Below, piece after piece: positions 44,218 through 48,238 of a stretch of DNA of 48,238 nucleotides. The position numbers and the translations under genes were made by a program. The stretch is from an uncultured Erysipelotrichaceae bacterium. GTDB taxonomy: Bacteria > Bacillota_I > Bacilli_A > RF39 > UBA660. The notes beneath the pieces are model-generated. The model searched no databases. It was not told the DNA's origin and was given only the letters and a program-made list of their open reading frames with translations. How positions within the stretch are numbered: the stretch's first letter is position 1; every line of letters begins with the position of its first letter. Where the stretch lies: contig CADAMI010000003.1 in NCBI GenBank assembly GCA_902788975.1, positions 1 to 48,238 of the forward strand, given 5' to 3'.

Positions 44218-45444
44218 ATGAATAAAATTATTAATAAACTATGGATATTTATTTTGTTGCTTTTTCCTGTTAATGTCCATGCAATAACAGGAGGTTTAAA
44301 TATTTCTTGCAGTCCAAGCACAGTTAGAGCTAGTGGCACAGTTACATGTACAATTACTGGGACTTCTGATGAAATAGTAAGTGCAGTCGAGGCCCAAGTT
44401 ACAATGCTAACAGATAAAGCAACAATTGCTTCATTTACAAAGAATGATGCTTGGACAACAGGTAGTCTTGACGATAATAAATATTTTAATGTTAGCGTTG
44501 AAAATTCAACCATAAAAGATAGTTTTACCATTGGTACATTGACTTTAAATATAAGTGAAAATGCTAACGAAACTAATGATATTAGAGTAAATATTCAAAA
44601 TGTAAGTTTTACTGATGCTAATGATAATAAAGTAAGTGAAGGATTATCTGGAGGTTCTGCTACTTTTAGTATTGAAGGTAAATCTGAACCACAGGATACT
44701 CTTAAAGGACTTAAATCGTTAGATATCATCAATGGCGTTTTATCTCCATCTTTTAGTTCTTCATTTACTGGAGGAAGAGTTGATTTAAATGCTGATACAA
44801 CAACGTTCGGTATTTCTGCAGTTGCTAATAATCCGGATGATAATATTGCGTGTAAAAATGTAGATGATGCTAATAGTGTTTTGACTTGCAATAATATAGA
44901 ATTTAAAACAACTGGTGGTAAAGAAAGCATGGCTATTCATATTGAGGTCGGTGAGGGAGAAAGTTTAGTTTCTTATAGTTTAATTGTTATTAAGAATGTC
45001 CCTGATACAATTGCCAATCCTGAACTTACCTCCCTTACTATTGGTGGGAAAACTGTTGAATTGCAATCTGGTAAGTATGATGGCTATGTTGTTGAGTTAG
45101 AAAATGTAAACAGTTATGAAGTTTCATGGACTTTAAAAGATGACGATAATTATCAAGTCGTAAATTTATCTAATCCTACTATAAGAACGGCAGAAGGAGA
45201 ATTTATAATTCAAATCGAACCTAAGGATAAAACGGCCGGGCTTAAGTCTGAAAATTATTATATAAAAGTAGTTAAGGCTGGTGGTAATCCAACTGAACAA
45301 CCAACTCAATCTCCAAAACCAGTAACACCAGGTAATAATCCTCAAACAGGAGGCACAAGTGCAGCTATTATGGCATTGATTTTGTTTTTATCACTTGGAG
45401 CAAGCATATATTTTTATCAAAGAAATATGAGTAGTTATAATTAA
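44218..45444 (+). CDS. Sortase-anchored surface protein with NPQTG signal
   Basis: A 408-residue exported protein: signal peptide (1-22, ending VHA), a cohesin-like beta sandwich (about 25-150; NISCSPSTVRASGTVTCTIT), cadherin-like beta domains to ~360, a Pro/Gln/Thr stalk (TEQPTQSPKPVTPG) and a sorting signal NPQTG followed by a hydrophobic stretch and a short tail. NPQTG resembles the sortase B motif NPQTN as well as LPxTG forms. No sortase gene is next to it; the only one in the window is at 22.3 kb. ATG 44218 follows AAGGTGGG. Confidence 0.85.
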   Translation: MNKIINKLWIFILLLFPVNVHAITGGLNISCSPSTVRASGTVTCTITGTSDEIVSAVEAQVTMLTDKATIASFTKNDAWTTGSLDDNKYFNVSVENSTIKDSFTIGTLTLNISENANETNDIRVNIQNVSFTDANDNKVSEGLSGGSATFSIEGKSEPQDTLKGLKSLDIINGVLSPSFSSSFTGGRVDLNADTTTFGISAVANNPDDNIACKNVDDANSVLTCNNIEFKTTGGKESMAIHIEVGEGESLVSYSLIVIKNVPDTIANPELTSLTIGGKTVELQSGKYDGYVVELENVNSYEVSWTLKDDDNYQVVNLSNPTIRTAEGEFIIQIEPKDKTAGLKSENYYIKVVKAGGNPTEQPTQSPKPVTPGNNPQTGGTSAAIMALILFLSLGASIYFYQRNMSSYN

Positions 45445-45452
45445 TGTCGATT

Positions 45453-45480
45453 AAAAAAGAACAAGTAATTGTTCTTTTTT
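45453..45480 (+). terminator. Terminator of the NPQTG surface protein gene
   Basis: AAAAAAGAACAA and TTGTTCTTTTTT form a perfect 12-bp stem over GTAA. Confidence 0.85.
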
Positions 45481-45502
45481 CATATATTTTAGTGGTGATA
45501 TA

Positions 45503-46309
45503 ATGCTATTTATTAAAGGATTTATTGTGGGATTAGGAAAAATAATTCCAGGGGTATCTGGAGCATTGTTAGCGATAAATTTTAATGTATATGAAAGATT
45601 GTTAAATAGCTTAACAAATTTTTTTGACGATTGGAAAAACAATTTAAAATTCATAATTATTTTTGGATTAGGAGCAATCAGTGCAATTGTTTTATGTAGC
45701 AAAATTATATTATTTTTACTCACTTATTATAAGTTCATTACATTAATGTTTTTTATGGGTTTAATTATTGGTGGTACTTACAATTTTTCTATAAATATAA
45801 AGTTTACTCGTAAAAATATATTAACTATCGTACCAATTATTATATTCTTTTTATTTATTAGCATTAGTTCTTTTAAGAATTCTTATATATTAAAAAATAA
45901 TTTTACTGACAATATAATTTTTTTTATTGGTGGCATTATTGAAATATTTGCATCGATTACACCGGGCATTAGTGGCACATCACTTTTAATGATGATAGGC
46001 ATATATAATCAGGTTTTAAAAATGATATCAATGATATTTGATTTTAGTTATGTAGTTAATCATTTAAATATATATATTAGTTATGGATTAGGTATGGGTA
46101 TATCTTTTATTATAAATGCATATTTAATTAGTTATTTATTAAAAAAATATCGCAATCAATGTTATATTGTTATTTTTGGATTATCAGTATCAAGTATTAT
46201 TTTTCTTTTAATAACTATATTTAATATTAAAATAAAAGTAATTGAGTTTATTATAGGAATAATGTTACTAGTACTAGGAATACTTATTTCCTCTATTTTA
46301 GATAAATAG
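45503..46309 (+). CDS. DUF368 membrane protein, candidate undecaprenyl-phosphate translocase
   Basis: A 268-residue protein with about 8 membrane helices. The two DUF368 half-motifs are present: VGLGKIIPGVSGALLAINF near the start and ASITPGISGTSLLMMIGIYN in the middle. DUF368 proteins (PopT) return undecaprenyl phosphate to the inner side of the membrane for wall and glycan assembly. ATG 45503 has AGTGGTGA upstream. Confidence 0.85.
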   Translation: MLFIKGFIVGLGKIIPGVSGALLAINFNVYERLLNSLTNFFDDWKNNLKFIIIFGLGAISAIVLCSKIILFLLTYYKFITLMFFMGLIIGGTYNFSINIKFTRKNILTIVPIIIFFLFISISSFKNSYILKNNFTDNIIFFIGGIIEIFASITPGISGTSLLMMIGIYNQVLKMISMIFDFSYVVNHLNIYISYGLGMGISFIINAYLISYLLKKYRNQCYIVIFGLSVSSIIFLLITIFNIKIKVIEFIIGIMLLVLGILISSILDK

Positions 46310-46375
46310 TGTCAAATTATTATTAAAATAATGAATTAATTAATAAATTATGATATATTAATATTGGTGGTAATA

Positions 46376-47080
46376 ATGAATGATAAATTAGGTAAAATAA
46401 TTGTTATTGAAGGAACTGATTGTTCTGGAAAAGAGACACAAACCAGATTATTGGTTGAAAAATTGGAAAGTGCTGGTAGAAAAGTAAAAAGAATATCATT
46501 TCCGATGTATGATAGTCCAACAGGCAAAATAATTGGCGCTTGCTTACTTGGAAAACCTGATATGTGTGCTAATTTATTAAAAACAGATCATAGCTTATTT
46601 CCTGAAGGTGGCGGAAATGTTGATTCTTTAGCAGCTATTGATTTATATGCTGCTGATAGGAGATATAACTTACCTAAAATAAAAGCCTTACTTAATGATG
46701 GCTATATTGTAATAATCGATAGATATGTAGCATCAAATATGGCTCATCGTGGTGGACTTTTAGAAAAAAGAGCCGATAGATTAAATATCTATAAAAAGAT
46801 TGAAATGCTTGAATATGAAATAAATGAATTACCTAGACCTGATAAAACAATTTTATTATATTTACCATATGAATATGCATGTATTCTTAAGAAAAATAGA
46901 CAAGAAGTAGCGGATGAGACTGAAAAGAATGAAAAATACTTAAAAATGGGTGAAAAAGCATATTTAGAATTATCAGCATTATATGACTATGATATAATTG
47001 ATTGTGTTAAAGATAAACAAATTAGAACAATTGAAGATATAAATCAAGAATTATTTAATAAAATAAAAGAAATATTATAA
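46376..47080 (+). CDS. tmk: Thymidylate kinase
   Basis: Phosphorylates dTMP to dTDP in the cytosol. A 234-residue enzyme: P-loop EGTDCSGKETQT, DRYVASNMAHRGG with the conserved Asp-Arg-Tyr, and LPRPDKTILLYLP. The loop has CSGKE where many bacterial enzymes have GAGKS, which fits the GKxTQ-type subfamily. ATG 46376 follows TTGGTGG. It converges with the YigZ-type gene across a shared terminator. Confidence 0.9.
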   Translation: MNDKLGKIIVIEGTDCSGKETQTRLLVEKLESAGRKVKRISFPMYDSPTGKIIGACLLGKPDMCANLLKTDHSLFPEGGGNVDSLAAIDLYAADRRYNLPKIKALLNDGYIVIIDRYVASNMAHRGGLLEKRADRLNIYKKIEMLEYEINELPRPDKTILLYLPYEYACILKKNRQEVADETEKNEKYLKMGEKAYLELSALYDYDIIDCVKDKQIRTIEDINQELFNKIKEIL

Positions 47081-47108
47081 AAGTACTCTGAGAGTACTTA
47101 TTTTTCTA
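47078..47108. terminator. Bidirectional terminator between tmk and the YigZ-type gene
   Basis: AAGTACTC and GAGTACTT form an 8-bp stem around TGA (47081-47099), with A residues before and T residues after. Confidence 0.75.
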
Positions 47109-47673
47109 TTTTAAGATATTTAATTATTTGATAATCAAGATTATTATTTATAATAATATTTAAAAAATCTTTTTCAATATTAAGATTATATGTTATTAAA
47201 TTATCAAAAGATTTAGCATTTATTTTCAAATCTTTTAAAAGATAATCTATTTCTTTTAGTCTGGTATAAGGAAAAGTTACAGTAATATTAATACCATCAA
47301 CTAATTCTTTTAAATTGGCTTCTTTTATTGCATTAGCACATGATTTAGTGTATGCTCTAACTAAACCATTAGCTCCTAATCTAATACCACCAAAGTATCT
47401 AATAACTATACATAGAATATTTGTTAAATAATTATTTTCTAACACTTTTAAGATAGGAATGCCAGCAGTACCATTAGGTTCACCATCATCAGATGATTTT
47501 TTAATATCATTAATAATATAAGCATAACAATAGTGAGTGGCATCAGGATATTCATTTTTAATATTAAAAAGAATATCATCTATATTATTATCATTTATTT
47601 TATATAGTATAGTAATAAATTTAGAATTCTTAATTATTAATTCATATTTGATATTGTTTTCTATGGTATACAT
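47098..47673 (-). CDS. YigZ/IMPACT (UPF0029) family protein
   Basis: A 191-residue cytosolic protein. The UPF0029 signature is clear: ATHYCYAYII, SDDGEPNGTAGIPIL and VIRYFGGIRLGANGLVRAYT, followed by the C-terminal ferredoxin-like part. Related IMPACT proteins affect translation control in eukaryotes; the bacterial role is not settled. ATG 47673 follows AGGTGA; a GTG at 47682 lies within that site. Confidence 0.9.
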   Translation of the reverse strand: MYTIENNIKYELIIKNSKFITILYKINDNNIDDILFNIKNEYPDATHYCYAYIINDIKKSSDDGEPNGTAGIPILKVLENNYLTNILCIVIRYFGGIRLGANGLVRAYTKSCANAIKEANLKELVDGINITVTFPYTRLKEIDYLLKDLKINAKSFDNLITYNLNIEKDFLNIIINNNLDYQIIKYLKIEK

Positions 47674-47790
47674 AATTTTCACCTGACTTAATTATATAAA
47701 AAAATAATGAATTATACAAGTTTGATTATAAATGGTATTTATTTTTGTTGTAGTGTTACAATTGATGTGAATTTTTCTTTTTGTTTGTTA

Positions 47791-47819
47791 TAGACAAAAT
47801 AATGTAAATTTGGTACAAT
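47791..47819 (+). promoter_or_regulatory. Promoter of smc
   Basis: TAGACA, 17 bases, TACAAT, 25-28 bases before the smc ATG. Confidence 0.6.
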
Positions 47820-47843
47820 TTAAATAGTGGATAAGTAGGTGTT

Positions 47844-48238
47844 ATGATGTACTTAAAAGAGATACAGACATATGGTTTTAAATCATTTGCTGATAAAATA
47901 AATTTTGAATTTACCAAAAATATAAATGGAATAGTTGGACCTAATGGATCAGGTAAAAGTAATGTTGTCGATGCCGTTAGATGGGTTTTAGGAGAAGCAA
48001 ACAACTTAGAGCCAGTGATACAACTAGTGTTATATTTTCTGGTTCTAAAAGTAGAAAACCATTAAATAGTGCAATGGTCAATATTATTTTTGATAATAGT
48101 GATAGGCATCTTCCTATTAATTTTAATGAAGTTTCTATCAAGAGAGTATTATATCGTACAGGTGAGAATGAATATTATTTAAATGGCGCAAAATGTCGTT
48201 TAAAGGATATAACAGAACTTCTAACAGATAGTGGAGCA
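47844..48238 (+). pseudogene. smc: Chromosome segregation ATPase SMC, N-terminal part, with an apparent frameshift
   Basis: The gene begins [18 protein letters not shown], with Walker [14 protein letters not shown] and RWVLGE, the SMC head that helps compact and separate chromosomes. After RWVLGE the frame leaves the family and stops at 48065. Frame 2, from 47996 to the window end, continues correctly: [36 protein letters not shown] and YYLNGAKCRLKDI, without a stop. The normal text there is GEQSxKxLR, so a small deletion (one, four or seven bases) near 47994-47996 removed the Q-loop Gln and broke the frame. It may be a sequencing or assembly error, because smc is usually important. The gene runs off the window. 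Confidence 0.85.

Noticed and set aside
44595-44930. Minus-strand frame inside the NPQTG protein gene
   Set aside because: Shadow of a gene with signal peptide, domains and sorting signal on the plus strand; no ribosome site.

Overview
The window is very AT-rich, densely coded and bacterial. Its genes point to a low-GC Gram-positive of the class Bacilli. It carries peptidoglycan genes (alanine racemase, MurC, MurD, a class B penicillin-binding protein, a candidate undecaprenyl-phosphate translocase), acetate kinase, spore-coat-type genes (CotE, a CotF-like pair) and a sortase with sortase substrates. TGA serves as a stop (for example at the ends of rsmH, the sortase and the PBP) and Trp is TGG, so the code is the standard one, not the Mycoplasma one. 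My best guess is an uncultured gut member of the Bacilli related to the RF39/Erysipelotrichales side; that placement is inference from gene content and composition only. No rRNA, tRNA, CRISPR array or insertion sequence was seen.

Layout. 1-900: the 3' part of a retron-type reverse transcriptase whose C-terminal tail looks frameshifted, facing an unrecognised 717-aa gene across a shared terminator. 3.1-9.2 kb: a coding remnant, then alr with a DUF1287 protein, a DUF1848 protein, two small CotF-like proteins, and a membrane protein with a family-2 glycosyltransferase. 9.2-15.4 kb: a polytopic membrane protein, a CarD-type regulator behind a structured leader, a SpoVB/MurJ-like flippase, an unrecognised two-part protein and DinD. 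15.7-17.0 kb: murC.

17.1-23.0 kb is the most distinctive accessory block. A C39-peptidase ABC exporter is followed by two small double-glycine-leader peptide genes too short for ordinary ORF calling. After a perfect 14-bp hairpin come a lipoprotein, a thioester-domain/Cna-B surface adhesin with a VPITG sorting signal, and a sortase overlapping the adhesin gene. I read this as a candidate two-peptide bacteriocin (or signalling peptide) export locus joined to a surface-adhesin locus.

23-31 kb: a flippase-like membrane protein, a CBS/DRTGG manganese pyrophosphatase, a zinc-ribbon membrane protein, ackA-nrnA, a small membrane protein, cotE and tgt. 31.0-32.7 kb: a prepilin-type N-terminus joined to a strongly glycine-rich C-terminus. 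32.8-36.7 kb: a short division/cell-wall cluster (mraZ-rsmH-ftsL-like-PBP) with three evenly spaced MraZ boxes. 37.4-40.6 kb: a reductase, an aluminium-resistance/methionine gamma-lyase family protein and murD, overlapping. 40.6-48.2 kb: two minus-strand small genes (one Gly/Pro/Tyr-rich and coat-like), lon behind a possible attenuator, an NPQTG-anchored surface protein, a DUF368 translocase, tmk, a YigZ-type protein and the start of smc, which carries an apparent frameshift at the conserved Q-loop.

The wall genes make and divide the envelope, the sortase system decorates it, and the CotE/CotF-like genes suggest that spore formation, or its remains, exists in this lineage.
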